A DNA stretch of 64,000 nucleotides, taken from assembly GCF_015221995.1 (NCBI RefSeq), contig NZ_JADFFM010000001.1:62001-126000 (forward strand). Direction: 5' to 3'. Made by a program: the position numbers and the translations under genes. The notes beneath the pieces were generated by a model that had not been told where the DNA came from, ran no database searches, and worked only from the letters and a program-made list of their open reading frames with translations. The DNA is from Mucilaginibacter boryungensis (lineage in GTDB: Bacteria; Bacteroidota; Bacteroidia; Sphingobacteriales; Sphingobacteriaceae). This document shows positions 19,650 through 29,414 of this stretch, piece after piece; the first letter of the stretch is position 1; each line of letters opens with the position of its first letter.

Positions 19650-21366
19650 TGTACTTCCTCTCGTTAATCTTGCGCTCAAGCGATTGTGATTTACCACCAT
19701 CCTGCTTTGCTTTTTTCCAGTTCTCTACTGCCGCATTAGTATCGCCCAGGTAAAACATAATGTCGCCATAATGTTCTTCCTGTACGGCGCTATGGTCTTT
19801 ATCGTGTACCAATGCCTTTTCTATCCAAACCCTTGCTTCAGGATAGTTTTTTTGCCTGAACAATATCCAGGCGTAAGTATCCTCGAACGATGCCGTGTTG
19901 GGCTGTAACTCGTTCGAGTGTTTCGACATTTGCGCCGCTTTGTCTAACCGCTCGCCCCGTACCGAAAGGTAGTAGGCATAGTTATTTAACGTATAAGCGT
20001 TATCGGGATTGTATGTAAGCGATTTATCATACGCTTCGTCCGATTTTGCATTGTCTTTTTGCTCGTGGTAACAGTCGCCCAGCGCAGAATAACACTGCGA
20101 AAGTAACTCCCGATCCTGAAGTTCTAATGAAGTTGTGTTTTTTATATAGCTTAAAGCTTTGGCATAATTCTTTTTTTGCAGATAGGCTACGCCTACCAAA
20201 TAATTCATCCAGGCTTGGTTAGGGAATAGCGAGAGCGCGTTTTGCCCGTCTTTCAAAGCCGCATCAATATCGTTTTCACCCAAATCTAAACGCACCAACT
20301 GCTCCTGCACATTATAAACCTGGTCATCCAGTTCTATCGACCGTTTAAATACCGGCCTGGCTTCTTTAAATTTATTATTCTGCATCAGCATATCGCCATA
20401 CATGGCATAGGCTTTGGCTGTAGTAGGGTGCGCTACGGTTAAAATACGGCTTAATTCCAGCGCGCTGGCTTTCGCGTTGACTTCAGGGAATTTGGGGATA
20501 TACCCCAGTATGATCCTGATCTTTTGTTCGATATCCAGATCGGGGATAGCAAAGGCCAATTCAAGCTCTTTAAAACAAGCTTCGGCATCTTTTTTATCCC
20601 GGTAAACATCGGCTAAGGCTAAGTGCACCAGGCCATTGTTAGTATCTATCTTTTCGGCCTTAAGCAAAACTTTTAAAGCCTTATCGTTAAAATTGTTCGA
20701 ATTGTAAATCTCGGCGAGTAACAAGTAATAGCGTATCTGGCCGGGATTACCGGCAATCAGCGTTTCAATTTCCGTGGCCGCTAAATCCACTTTTCCTTGT
20801 TTCAGGTATATCTTTTGGCGCTGGGCTGCTAAGTCGTCGGTAAGGCCGGTAAGCCCTTCTATTTGTTTGTATACCCCCAGTGCTTCATCATAGCGTTTTT
20901 GCAGAAAGTAGGCGTTGGCCTTGTCGAAATAATAATCAGGCTTATCAGGCGCAATCCTTATCAGTTGGTTAAACACATTCTCCAGCCTGGCTACATCATT
21001 ACTTTTCTCGTAGCTATCGGCCAGCGCTAACCAGTACCATTCGTTATCAGTATTAATGGTGGTGGCGCGTTCCAGCAGTTGCCGAGCCTCATCATTATCT
21101 TTTTGAAGTTTTTTCAGGCCCGCCAATTCATACATGGCAGCATCGTTATTGGGGTCGGTTTGCAGTACACGATTAAACAGATCGGCAGCGAGCGGGAAAT
21201 TTTCGACCGTCTTTTCGTGCAGGGCCGAGAAGAACAACTGTTTCACCATCACACTATCAATTGATGTCAGGGGTTTGCCTGTGCGTACTGTATTGCCCTT
21301 CTTTTGCCCATAAACAAAAGCCGGAACTAAAAACAAACTGAATATGACTATCCTTTTTAACATCAA
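19642..21366 (-). CDS. Secreted tetratricopeptide repeat protein
   Basis: A 574-residue protein with a signal peptide (residues 1-20, ending VYG-QK) and about a dozen TPR units covering residues 40-560. Typical TPR signatures are AADLFNRVLQTDPNNDAAMYELA, YWLALADSYEKSNDV and ALVHDKDHSAVQEEHYGDIMFYLGDTN. It is predicted to be a periplasmic or envelope scaffold, with no enzymatic motif. It lies 36 bases after the flippase and overlaps the next gene (DUF4292) by 8 bases, so it belongs to a four-gene envelope operon. The flippase partner suggests a role in polysaccharide or lipopolysaccharide export, but this is inference from order only. Confidence 0.87.
   Translation of the reverse strand: MMLKRIVIFSLFLVPAFVYGQKKGNTVRTGKPLTSIDSVMVKQLFFSALHEKTVENFPLAADLFNRVLQTDPNNDAAMYELAGLKKLQKDNDEARQLLERATTINTDNEWYWLALADSYEKSNDVARLENVFNQLIRIAPDKPDYYFDKANAYFLQKRYDEALGVYKQIEGLTGLTDDLAAQRQKIYLKQGKVDLAATEIETLIAGNPGQIRYYLLLAEIYNSNNFNDKALKVLLKAEKIDTNNGLVHLALADVYRDKKDAEACFKELELAFAIPDLDIEQKIRIILGYIPKFPEVNAKASALELSRILTVAHPTTAKAYAMYGDMLMQNNKFKEARPVFKRSIELDDQVYNVQEQLVRLDLGENDIDAALKDGQNALSLFPNQAWMNYLVGVAYLQKKNYAKALSYIKNTTSLELQDRELLSQCYSALGDCYHEQKDNAKSDEAYDKSLTYNPDNAYTLNNYAYYLSVRGERLDKAAQMSKHSNELQPNTASFEDTYAWILFRQKNYPEARVWIEKALVHDKDHSAVQEEHYGDIMFYLGDTNAAVENWKKAKQDGGKSQSLERKINERKYIE
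19654..19661 (-). promoter_or_regulatory. Ribosome binding site deciding a TTG start
   Basis: AGAGGAAG on the minus strand, inside the last codons of the TPR gene, sits 4 bases before TTG 19649. It supports that TTG over the ATG at 19700 for the DUF4292 gene. Confidence 0.5.
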
Positions 21367-21402
21367 TACTTTACCTTATCTCTATTTAACCGGTCAATCG
21401 TG

Positions 21403-22887
21403 CTATCGTTTAATTAAAATTGCTTTTAATTCTTTGCCCTCCATTAGAAACGCCCCGCCTGCAAATAATATCAGCAACGCGTTACCTACAAATATATTAC
21501 GATTGAACACATAGAACGATAAATAAACGAGGATAATTGAAATAATGATATAGGCAAGGTTCTTTTTTAAATGGTATGGTATAGGATAATTTTTTTGCCC
21601 CCAGGCATAAGATAGGACCATCATAACTGAATAAGACGCAAAAGAAGCCCATGCCGATGCCATATAGCTGAATTTGGGAATAAGTGCAATGTTAAGCACA
21701 ATGGTAATAACTGCACCTATGCCCGATATATATAGGCCATACCTGGTTTGATCGGATAGTTTGTACCATATAGACAGGTTCATGTAAACACCTAAACTTA
21801 CGTAACCGAATAATAACGGCGGTACAGCCTGCAAGCCTACCCAATAGCTACTGCCGATGAAATACTTAAGCAGTTCGATGTTTGCTATAATACCTAAAAA
21901 ACCAAGGCTTACCGCAATAACAAAATAATCCATTATACGCGAATAGGTATGCCCGGCGTTTTTATTTTTAGCATGGCTGAAAAAAAACGGCTCCGCACCT
22001 AAGCGGAACGCCTGCACAAAAAGATTTAGGAAGATAGATATTTTAGCACAGGCAGCATAAATACCTAGTTGCTCGCTGGCAATATTTTCAGGTAGTATCT
22101 TGGCCAGTAGCATTTTATCCAGGTTCTCGTTAATGATAAACGAGAAATTTGCAACTAATACCGGGAAGCTGTAAACAAGCATATTCCTGAATATCGGCTT
22201 GTCCAGATTTAGTTTAAACTTAAGCACTTCAGGCAATAGTAACACCAAAGTAATTGCGCTTGCTGCAAGGTTCGACAAAAAGATATAGCCCAGCCAGCCT
22301 TTTCTAAACCAGCTACTTATCCATGCCGCACCCGGATAATGATGGCTAACTACAAACGGCAAACCATACATGAATAACAAGTTAAGACCAATGAAGGTAA
22401 GCACGTTGGTCATTTTTATAATGCCATATCGTCCTGGCCGCCCATCGGCACGCACTTTTGCAAAAGGCACAACACACCATGCATCTATCACTAAAAAGGA
22501 GATAAAGTAAAGCGCATATAGCTTATAATCGTGATAAGAAGTGGTTGGCTCAATAGCAATATATCGTGTAATCTGGTTGATAAATAGTAATGATACAGCC
22601 AAAAAAATTAATGTGATACCCATTATAGCCGCGAAGGCGTTATTGTAAACCTGGCTTTTCCTGTCTTCGTGTTTATTTAGGTACCTAAAAAATGTAGTTT
22701 CCATACCAAAAGCCATTAAGGCCTGAAGCATAGATGCGTAGGAAAACATATTGGAAAATATGCCATAAATACTTTTAGAGTATATACGCGTGTAAGCCGA
22801 GGTTAAAAAGAAGTTAAGTGTACGCGATGCTATCGTACTTAACCCGTATATGGCTGTTTGCCCGGCAAATTTTTTAGCAGTTGACAA
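21403..22887 (-). CDS. Polysaccharide biosynthesis flippase (Wzx/MATE-like)
   Basis: This integral membrane protein of 494 residues has about 14 hydrophobic segments and the start MSTAKKFAGQTAIYGLSTIASRTLNFFLTSAYTRIYS, typical of Bacteroidota lipopolysaccharide/O-unit flippases of the PST/MOP superfamily. It is expected to move lipid-linked oligosaccharides across the cytoplasmic membrane. The start is a TTG at 22887; the next in-frame Met is well inside the first helix, so the TTG is preferred. It leads an operon with the TPR, DUF4292 and EnvC-like genes. No glycosyltransferase cluster is adjacent, so the substrate is not deducible. Confidence 0.88.
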   Translation of the reverse strand: MSTAKKFAGQTAIYGLSTIASRTLNFFLTSAYTRIYSKSIYGIFSNMFSYASMLQALMAFGMETTFFRYLNKHEDRKSQVYNNAFAAIMGITLIFLAVSLLFINQITRYIAIEPTTSYHDYKLYALYFISFLVIDAWCVVPFAKVRADGRPGRYGIIKMTNVLTFIGLNLLFMYGLPFVVSHHYPGAAWISSWFRKGWLGYIFLSNLAASAITLVLLLPEVLKFKLNLDKPIFRNMLVYSFPVLVANFSFIINENLDKMLLAKILPENIASEQLGIYAACAKISIFLNLFVQAFRLGAEPFFFSHAKNKNAGHTYSRIMDYFVIAVSLGFLGIIANIELLKYFIGSSYWVGLQAVPPLLFGYVSLGVYMNLSIWYKLSDQTRYGLYISGIGAVITIVLNIALIPKFSYMASAWASFASYSVMMVLSYAWGQKNYPIPYHLKKNLAYIIISIILVYLSFYVFNRNIFVGNALLILFAGGAFLMEGKELKAILIKR

Positions 22888-22921
22888 TGATCAGAGAAAT
22901 TTGATTGAATATATACACGGA

Positions 22922-23206
22922 CTAAAACAAATTCCGCCTTAGTACTTCAAAATTACGATAGTTTTTTAATTCACCCTCATGGCTTTCCAGGGAGATAACT
23001 TCGGCTCCTTCGGGGCCTTCGTGGCAAAAATCAAGGAATAGATCCAGCAGGGTATCGTTGGCCTCGGCTTCTATAGCTACGCTGCCATCCCGTTGGTTTT
23101 TTACCGTGCCGCGCACACCTAACTGGTCGGCTGTAGCTTTTGTAGCCTGCCGGAAACCAACGCCCTGTACATTGCCTTTAATGGTGATATCCAGATGTTT
23201 TATCAT
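22922..23206 (-). CDS. acyP: Acylphosphatase
   Basis: Small cytosolic enzyme that hydrolyses acyl phosphates. At 94 residues it is the usual length. The phosphate loop is VQGVGFRQAT with catalytic R19, and the catalytic Asn is N37 in TVKNQRDGSVAIEAE. The gene has its own promoter box, TAACTTTG, only 4 bases before the ATG, so the mRNA is probably close to leaderless. The upstream neighbour (GT117) ends with a strong terminator, so acyP is a single-gene unit, possibly reading on toward the flippase 34 bases downstream. Confidence 0.96.
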   Translation of the reverse strand: MIKHLDITIKGNVQGVGFRQATKATADQLGVRGTVKNQRDGSVAIEAEANDTLLDLFLDFCHEGPEGAEVISLESHEGELKNYRNFEVLRRNLF

Positions 23207-23210
23207 AAAG

Positions 23211-23218
23211 CAAAGTTA
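23211..23218 (-). promoter_or_regulatory. Putative -7 box of acyP
   Basis: TAACTTTG (minus strand) ends 4 bases before the acyP ATG, which places the likely transcription start at or next to the start codon. Confidence 0.6.
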
Positions 23219-23302
23219 TAGAATATCGGGATGTATTGCTACAGTATAATACTGTGTGTTCCATTAGCACGGGTAATAAGGATTCATCCTGATACCCATT
23301 AA

Positions 23303-23340
23303 ACAAAACGCCCGGCTGTAATAACAACCGGGCGTTTTGT
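23303..23340 (-). terminator. Strong terminator after GT117 gene
   Basis: A perfect 13-base-pair stem, ACAAAACGCCCGG with CCGGGCGTTTTGT, and a 12-base loop, 16 bases after the GT117 stop. The A/T-flanked stem could work in both directions. Confidence 0.88.
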
Positions 23341-23356
23341 ATTAAACTGTTCCAGC

Positions 23357-26300
23357 TTATTGCGCTGCGCCTATTAACGATCCAAATTTAACCTGGTAAT
23401 CTTTAAATTGGGTGGTCAGTTTTTTATTAAGGGCATCCTGGTGAAAATCCTTGGTCAAGCCAATCAGGCCATTCATTACCGACATGGTTAACTGAATATC
23501 GCGGGTGTTTACATCGCCTGATCCGTTTTGAGAAACACCGGCATAGTAATCCAGCAGGTTGGTAATATAATCGTCCATTTCGTTGGTCCATTTATTAGCC
23601 AACTGGTTCGAACCTAATTTATAAGCGTACTCTGTAAGGTAATATTTACGTGCTACCACATCTACATAAGGCACAATATTTGGCATTACGTCATCGTATT
23701 TTTGCAGTGCGTTTTTAGCCAGGTCAGTATGACCTTCCTTCATCAAATGATCGGTAAGGATGGTAAACTGTTTCAGAATAAGCGGATAGAACATGGTGGT
23801 TGATTCATGATCCAGGTATTTCGCATTCTTCATATTCCCCCATTTAAACTTCTCCATCATGTTTTTGTACATGATCATGGTGTTCGATGCTTCTAACGGC
23901 TGGTTGTTTACGGTATCTGGCTTCAACGGCAGCAAGCGGTAAGCAAAGCCTTCGTTATACAGATATTTGTCCATCCCCATCATGTTTTCAGTACCAACGG
24001 TGATAGTGAAATATACGGGGCGTTTCCAGTTGTTGTGGGCTAAAATATCCATCATGGCCAGATTGTCCTTAGTCACATAGTTCGATGTATATTTCCACTC
24101 CATCTCCGGCAAAATTTTATCTTTATCTGCAGCAGGAACAACGCCATCTTTCACTAACTGATCTGGGTTGGCAGCCATTTTCAGCGATTTGGTAGGCATA
24201 TAGTTCATTGGCGGGCTGTTCTCAAACAACTGCGCTTTTGCAGCCGGATCATCAGACGTTAAGAAATCAAATACTTCCTTCAGTTCGGTAGCACCGGCAA
24301 TCTTCTGGTCGTTAGTATAGATCACGTCGCGCACACCGGCCTCAAATTTCTCATCAGGCATGGTGATAGGCAATGGTGCCGAATCGTTCATTTTTTGCTT
24401 CATCTGGCGGATGTACCAATCGGTACCCAGCAAGCTTAGATTTACAATACGTACATCGGGACGGATACCCTCAACTTCCTGCGCATACCATAGCGGGTAA
24501 GTATCATTATCACCATAGCTGAACAGTATCGCGTTTGGCGCGCACGATTCAAGGTAGTTGGTAGCCATATCCCGCGGAGTGAATTTTGTAGAGCGGTCGT
24601 GACCTTTCCATTCCTGGCTGGCCATTAATACAGGGGCAGCTAATAAACATATTAGGGTTGCTATAACAGCACCTACTTTGGGGCTTATCTTTTTGCCCAG
24701 GCTAAACAATTCAGCAAGACCTAACACGCCTAAACCAATCCAGACGGCAAAAGCATAGAACGAGCCGGCATAAGCATAATCACGCTCGCGCGGTTGCAGC
24801 GGGTCCTGGTTAAGATAAAGCACAATGGCCAAACCTGTAAAAAAGAACAGTAAGCCTACAATACCCGCGTCTTTTTGGTTACGGCGGAAGTGGAATACCG
24901 CGCCAAGTAAACCTATAATAAGCGGCAAGCCGTACATGCGGGCATAAGCTTTACTTTTGGTTACCGCGTATGGATAAGCTTTGTTTGGTTTCAGCGGATT
25001 GGTCCAGTTACCATCAATACCGCTGCTGCTGTTTTGCCCGTCCATTTCATTGGTGCGGCCTACAAAGTTCCACAGAAAGTAGCGGGTATACATTTGGTTA
25101 ACCTGCCAGCTTAAAAAGAAACCCAGGTTATGGATAAGCGTAGGACTTTGGTCTTGCCCCAACTGCATCCAGTCTTTATAAAACTGTACCGCATCCGGCT
25201 TATCATTTTTATACATTCTTGGGAAAATGGTATTGTGATCATAAACAGTTACCTGCTTATGGCCCGCTACTTCGTATTGTGTTTTACCACGACGGTAGAT
25301 GTTAGCACCATCTTTTTGGTCGATCGCTTTCGCATCAAAATATTGACCGTATAGTAATGGTGTATCGCCATATTGGTCGCGGTTTAAATAGCTGTTTAGC
25401 GTAAAGGCATCTTCGGGGTCGCTATTATTAAGGTTGGTGCCTGCCTTAGCGCGGATAACCAGCATTACAAATGAGCTGTAACCAAATAAAATAAACAATA
25501 TACTAATCAGCGCCATGTTTAAAACATAACGCTTGCGACGTACCTTCACCAGGTATTCCAGCACAGCTAAAATTGCACCCCCAATGATAAACCCTAATAT
25601 GCCACCACTAATGGTGAAAAGGATCATCAGGATAACAGCAGACGCAATGATATAACCGTTAGATGGTTTAATGGTATAGTAAATGCCTAATATAATGGCA
25701 GCTATTAACAGTATAAAGAAAAGCACAGCCCCACTGCCAAAGCCCATGCCCAACGTGTTTACAAAGAACAGATCGAAGTAAGCGGCGCCTTTAACCGTAT
25801 ATTGAATAACGCCCCATAACACCACACCTAATGCAACGCAGCCCAGTAAAAAAGCCCAAATAGTGCCCGATGCAGTAGCTTGTTTAGAACGACGGAAATA
25901 AACCAATACCGCTATAGCAGGGATAACCAGCAAGTTTAATAGGTGGATACCTATAGAAAGGCCCATAATATAGGCTATAAATATCAGCCATCTATCAGCA
26001 TACGGCTCGTCAGCATGGGCATCCCATTTTAAAATAGCCCAGAATACAATAGCAGTACATAAGGATGATTGCGCGTAAACTTCCGACTCGACAGCGGAGA
26101 ACCAGAAGGTATCAGACCAGGTATAAGCCAGCGCGCCAACTAAACCCGCGCCCATAATTAATATAGTATTGGTAATGTTGTAATCACCATCCTGCTTAAT
26201 TAATATTTTTTTAGCTAAAGCTGTAATACTCCAAAACAGGAACATAATGGTAGCGCCGCTGGCCAGTGCCGAGGCGATGTTGGTCCAATACGCTACTTTA

Positions 26301-26515
26301 TGCACATCGCCCATGGATAGCAGGGAGAAAACTTTACCTATCATGGTAAACAGCGGTGCACCTGGTTGGTGGGCCACCTGCAGGCGATAGATACAGGCAA
26401 TAAACTCGCCGCAATCCCAAAAGCTGGCCGAAGGCTCCAGCGTTAAAATATAGGTTAACGAAGCTATAAAAAAAGCCAGCCAGCCGAAAATGTTATTGGT
26501 CTTAGTGTAATTCAT
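23357..26515 (-). CDS. GT117/DUF2723 family membrane protein (protein O-mannosyltransferase-like)
   Basis: This 1052-residue protein combines an N-terminal multi-pass membrane part (about 12 helices, residues 8-640) with a large soluble C-terminal part (about 640-1052). After the first helix comes SFWDCGEFIACIYRLQVAHQPGAP, with acidic D34 and E37 in the position used by GT-C/PMT enzymes. DUF2723, also listed as glycosyltransferase family 117, is typical of Bacteroidota; related proteins are suspected of O-glycosylating secreted proteins. Direct evidence here is only the family resemblance. It is flanked by its own terminator and a 130-base upstream gap with a near-consensus TACTTTCG, so it is monocistronic. 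Confidence 0.88.
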   Translation of the reverse strand: MNYTKTNNIFGWLAFFIASLTYILTLEPSASFWDCGEFIACIYRLQVAHQPGAPLFTMIGKVFSLLSMGDVHKVAYWTNIASALASGATIMFLFWSITALAKKILIKQDGDYNITNTILIMGAGLVGALAYTWSDTFWFSAVESEVYAQSSLCTAIVFWAILKWDAHADEPYADRWLIFIAYIMGLSIGIHLLNLLVIPAIAVLVYFRRSKQATASGTIWAFLLGCVALGVVLWGVIQYTVKGAAYFDLFFVNTLGMGFGSGAVLFFILLIAAIILGIYYTIKPSNGYIIASAVILMILFTISGGILGFIIGGAILAVLEYLVKVRRKRYVLNMALISILFILFGYSSFVMLVIRAKAGTNLNNSDPEDAFTLNSYLNRDQYGDTPLLYGQYFDAKAIDQKDGANIYRRGKTQYEVAGHKQVTVYDHNTIFPRMYKNDKPDAVQFYKDWMQLGQDQSPTLIHNLGFFLSWQVNQMYTRYFLWNFVGRTNEMDGQNSSSGIDGNWTNPLKPNKAYPYAVTKSKAYARMYGLPLIIGLLGAVFHFRRNQKDAGIVGLLFFFTGLAIVLYLNQDPLQPRERDYAYAGSFYAFAVWIGLGVLGLAELFSLGKKISPKVGAVIATLICLLAAPVLMASQEWKGHDRSTKFTPRDMATNYLESCAPNAILFSYGDNDTYPLWYAQEVEGIRPDVRIVNLSLLGTDWYIRQMKQKMNDSAPLPITMPDEKFEAGVRDVIYTNDQKIAGATELKEVFDFLTSDDPAAKAQLFENSPPMNYMPTKSLKMAANPDQLVKDGVVPAADKDKILPEMEWKYTSNYVTKDNLAMMDILAHNNWKRPVYFTITVGTENMMGMDKYLYNEGFAYRLLPLKPDTVNNQPLEASNTMIMYKNMMEKFKWGNMKNAKYLDHESTTMFYPLILKQFTILTDHLMKEGHTDLAKNALQKYDDVMPNIVPYVDVVARKYYLTEYAYKLGSNQLANKWTNEMDDYITNLLDYYAGVSQNGSGDVNTRDIQLTMSVMNGLIGLTKDFHQDALNKKLTTQFKDYQVKFGSLIGAAQ

Positions 26516-26647
26516 GTCTATGTGTTACAATATGGTGCTGTTTAGTTGGACGAAAGTAATAAAAACAATCAGCATGTTTTATAAAAAGCCAAAGGGTTTA
26601 ACATAATTTAACGCCGAGTGGAGCGTTACGCGCGGGAGAGCAACGTT

Positions 26648-27361
26648 TTATTTGAGCTGGCTTGTTACAACCGGCGCAATGGCCAATACCCACTGAGCAT
26701 ACATAGCAGGCGAGGGGTGCAGGCCATCAGCAGCTATAAGTGTGTTGTCGGTAGCCGCTTGTTTTGATATAAGGGTGATGTTGATATAATTTACGCCTGC
26801 TTTGTCGCTTTCGGCCTTATTAATGGCGTTAAACTGATCTATCTCCGGCCCGATGGTCGCTTCCCTGCTACTTGCATAGGGCGTTACGCCCCAATCGGGA
26901 ATGGACACTACAAAAACCCGTTTTTTGTTTCCTTTAGCAAAAGTGATGGCCATATTTACCAGTTGCACAAACTTAGTACGATAGTTAGTTTGACTAAGCC
27001 CCTGGTATTGGTCGTTAACACCGATAAGCAGGGTTACTATATCATAAGTTTGGCCGTTAATGCCACTGCTGTTTATGGCCGCGATCAGGTTGTCGGCTGT
27101 CCAGCCGGTTTGGGCTATTACGGTAGGGTTCTGTACACCGTAATTGATTAGCTTATCCACTAACTGAAAAGGAAAAGAATCCTTTTGTGATACCGCCTCA
27201 CCAATAGTATAGGAGTCGCCTAAGGCTAAATAAGTAATGGGAGTATTGCTTACAGGCATAATTTGCACGTTGGTATCAGGAGCATCCGGTAATGATATCA
27301 CAGATTTTGAACAGGCCAGCAAACTGCTTATCCCTATTATGGTTAAAATTAATCCTTTCAT
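26648..27361 (-). CDS. SGNH/GDSL hydrolase lipoprotein
   Basis: A 237-residue esterase-like protein with a lipoprotein signal peptide ([20 protein letters not shown], lipid-anchored Cys at 17). The SGNH blocks are present: block [11 protein letters not shown] with nucleophile S50, block [14 protein letters not shown], and block V DGLHPSP with the Asp-x-x-His pair. The substrate is unknown: acyl esters or acetylated sugars are usual. Its ATG overlaps the lipB TGA (ATGA, 4 bases), so it is the last gene of an operon with the phosphopantetheinyl transferase and lipB. Confidence 0.9.
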   Translation of the reverse strand: MKGLILTIIGISSLLACSKSVISLPDAPDTNVQIMPVSNTPITYLALGDSYTIGEAVSQKDSFPFQLVDKLINYGVQNPTVIAQTGWTADNLIAAINSSGINGQTYDIVTLLIGVNDQYQGLSQTNYRTKFVQLVNMAITFAKGNKKRVFVVSIPDWGVTPYASSREATIGPEIDQFNAINKAESDKAGVNYINITLISKQAATDNTLIAADGLHPSPAMYAQWVLAIAPVVTSQLK

Positions 27362-28098
27362 ACTATCTCCATACCAAAAAGTACGGAAATATGATGTTTA
27401 AGGATTTTTTTAACTTCTTCCATATCAACCTCGCGGCCCAGTTCGGCTTGCAGCGATGTTACCGCTTTATCGTCAATACCGCAGGGCACAATGTTTTTAA
27501 AATAATCAAGGTTCACATTAACGTTGAACGCGAAACCGTGCATGGTTACCCAGCGGCTGCACCGTACGCCCATGGCACAAATTTTACGGGCACGGTCGTT
27601 ATCAGCATCAAACCAAACACCGGTATAGCCGGGGTAACGGCCGGCAGTTAGGCCATAATCGGCCAGGGTTAATATCACCGCTTCTTCCAGCGTGCGCAGG
27701 TACAGGTGAATATCTGTAAAAAAGTTATCCAGGTCTAATATCGGGTACCCTACAATTTGCCCCGGGCCATGGTAGGTAATATCCCCACCGCGATTGATCT
27801 GGTAATAAGTGGCCTGCTTATCTTTTAAACCCTGTTCATCCAGCAGCAAGTTCTCGGCATGACCACTTTTGCCCAGCGTATATACGTGCGGATGTTCGCA
27901 AAAAACAAGATAATTTGGGGTTTCTTCGGCTACACAATGGTCGTAGGTATGCTCGGTACTTCCGCTTAGGGCAAGTTCTTTATTCCGCAGGTTAAGTTTT
28001 TGCTTAACGGTTTCGTTAAAAAGCATTTCCTGGCGGTCCCAGCCCTGCTTGTAATCTACTAACCCCCAATCCTGGAAAAATACCTGTTTGTTTTTCAT
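27358..28098 (-). CDS. lipB: Octanoyl-[acyl carrier protein]:protein N-octanoyltransferase LipB
   Basis: LipB moves the octanoyl group from ACP to apo-lipoyl domains (PDH, OGDH, GcvH), the first step of lipoate synthesis. The 246 residues include [18 protein letters not shown], the Lys region [22 protein letters not shown] and the acyl-accepting Cys in [14 protein letters not shown], with all active-site blocks in order. The gene starts 2 bases after the phosphopantetheinyl transferase stop and overlaps the GDSL gene. Pairing LipB with the enzyme that charges ACP with its phosphopantetheine arm is biochemically sensible. lipA is not in the window. Confidence 0.95.
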   Translation of the reverse strand: MKNKQVFFQDWGLVDYKQGWDRQEMLFNETVKQKLNLRNKELALSGSTEHTYDHCVAEETPNYLVFCEHPHVYTLGKSGHAENLLLDEQGLKDKQATYYQINRGGDITYHGPGQIVGYPILDLDNFFTDIHLYLRTLEEAVILTLADYGLTAGRYPGYTGVWFDADNDRARKICAMGVRCSRWVTMHGFAFNVNVNLDYFKNIVPCGIDDKAVTSLQAELGREVDMEEVKKILKHHISVLFGMEIV

Positions 28099-28100
28099 TA

Positions 28101-28745
28101 TTAAGCTCCCTTAACGTATCCTACCATATAATCCTGGTATTGCAAATATCGCACAGTGTAATCCAGTTTCACGTCACCTTTATGTAATTGTGCTTGTATA
28201 CTGCCTTCGGGTTCAAAGCTGAAAGGCTGCAGGGCAATGTTATCCATAAATGAAACTTCTTTTTGCCCGTAACATTTATAAACAGCTTCCTTAGCACACC
28301 AGGCTGCATAAAGCGATTTGATATACTGTTCATCCTGCGGGATAGCGGCTAATTCGCCGGGGTTCATAAACCGGGGTGCAATGCGTGCTACCTTTTGCTG
28401 TATCTGTTCAATGTCAATTCCCACGGTTGCTTTCTTGCTGATCATTACCGCGGCGTAATCAAATGAGTGGCTTAATGAAATATGATAGGGCAGGTTCACC
28501 AGGTAGGGTTTGCCGTGCGCGTCTATCTTGCAATCAATGTATTCATCGGTGCGAAGCATAGTGCGTAACAATACACGTGTGCCCAGCCAGTGCAGGTGGC
28601 GTTTGCCATGGCGCAGCTGTTCAATAAATGCTTTTTCTTCTTCATTTAACTGCAGTTTGGCATACAGGTCTTCGGCTTCTTCCTCTATCTTCCATAGGGC
28701 GAACTCGGTATCTGCATCTATCTGCTTGCTGAAGGCTATAGCCAT
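28101..28745 (-). CDS. 4'-phosphopantetheinyl transferase (Sfp/AcpT-like)
   Basis: Transfers the phosphopantetheine arm from CoA to carrier proteins. The 214-residue protein has the Sfp-superfamily signatures: the N-terminal [18 protein letters not shown] region, the substrate motif [20 protein letters not shown], the magnesium motif VGIDIEQ and the helix [14 protein letters not shown]. The open frame runs upstream to 28943 through dcd, but the ATG at 28745 (MAIAFSKQ) is the sensible start, with TAATTTTG 24 bases upstream. It is the first gene of an operon with lipB and a GDSL lipoprotein, divergent from dcd. Confidence 0.92.
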   Translation of the reverse strand: MAIAFSKQIDADTEFALWKIEEEAEDLYAKLQLNEEEKAFIEQLRHGKRHLHWLGTRVLLRTMLRTDEYIDCKIDAHGKPYLVNLPYHISLSHSFDYAAVMISKKATVGIDIEQIQQKVARIAPRFMNPGELAAIPQDEQYIKSLYAAWCAKEAVYKCYGQKEVSFMDNIALQPFSFEPEGSIQAQLHKGDVKLDYTVRYLQYQDYMVGYVKGA

Positions 28746-28769
28746 AAAACTAAAATTAAAAAAGCATGG

Positions 28770-28777
28770 CAAAATTA
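28770..28777 (-). promoter_or_regulatory. Putative -7 box of the phosphopantetheinyl transferase-lipB operon
   Basis: TAATTTTG on the minus strand lies 24 bases before the ATG at 28745. It shares a 73-base divergent region with dcd, where TAATTTAG (28791-28798, plus strand) is a near match. Confidence 0.55.
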
Positions 28778-28818
28778 CTCCAAATAATTCTAATTTAGTC
28801 AGCCTTAAGCCCACGAAT

Positions 28819-29355
28819 ATGATATTGTCAGACAAGCGCATTTTAGAAGAGATTGATAAAGGAAATATTATCATCGAACCGTTTAAACGCGATTGTTTGG
28901 GTACAAATTCATACGATGTGCATTTAGGTAAATACCTGGCCACTTATCGCAACCGTGTGCTGGATGCCAAGGTGCATAACGAGATAGACAACTTCGAGAT
29001 ACCTAAGGATGGTTTTATGCTGCAACCGGGCACGCTTTATCTGGGTGTAACCCTTGAATATACCGAAACCCATAAACATATCCCTTTTTTAGAAGGTAAA
29101 TCAAGCACGGGCCGTTTGGGTATCGATATCCATGCCACTGCAGGCAAGGGCGATGTGGGCTTTTGCAATACCTGGACGCTGGAAATATCATGCGCGCAAC
29201 CGGTACGTATTTATGCCGGGATGCCTATCGGTCAGCTGATATATTTTGTGGTTGAAGGCGATATTGAAACCTTATATAACCATAAAGAGAACGCCAAATA
29301 CAACAACCCTACTACCCGTCCGGTTGAAAGTATGATGTGGAAGAATAAGTTTTAA
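28819..29355 (+). CDS. dcd: dCTP deaminase
   Basis: Converts dCTP to dUTP, feeding thymidylate synthesis (the class of bifunctional deaminase/dUTPase is not excluded). The protein is 178 residues, starting MILSDKRILEEIDKGNIII, and includes the trimer active-site block EGKSSTGRLGIDIHATAGKG and GFCNTWTLEIS with the catalytic Glu. The open frame runs from 28510, but the earlier part is the antisense of the phosphopantetheinyl transferase gene. The ATG at 28819 gives the typical N-terminus. It is divergent from that gene and convergent with the propeller gene. Confidence 0.95.
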   Translation: MILSDKRILEEIDKGNIIIEPFKRDCLGTNSYDVHLGKYLATYRNRVLDAKVHNEIDNFEIPKDGFMLQPGTLYLGVTLEYTETHKHIPFLEGKSSTGRLGIDIHATAGKGDVGFCNTWTLEISCAQPVRIYAGMPIGQLIYFVVEGDIETLYNHKENAKYNNPTTRPVESMMWKNKF

Positions 29356-29364
29356 TAGCCACAA

Positions 29365-29394
29365 AAAAGCCGAATTCCAAAGAACCCGGCTTCA
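29365..29394. terminator. Weak bidirectional hairpin between dcd and propeller gene
   Basis: A short stem AAGCCG/CGGCTT (29367-29372 with 29387-29392) flanked by A and T/A runs, located between convergent stop codons. It is weaker than the other terminators in this window. Confidence 0.5.
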
Positions 29395-29414
29395 AATGAA
29401 TATAATTAATTCTA

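Noticed and set aside
28745..28943. N-terminal extension of the phosphopantetheinyl transferase
   Set aside because: It reads through the dcd start region and its own promoter box; the ATG at 28745 gives the normal start.
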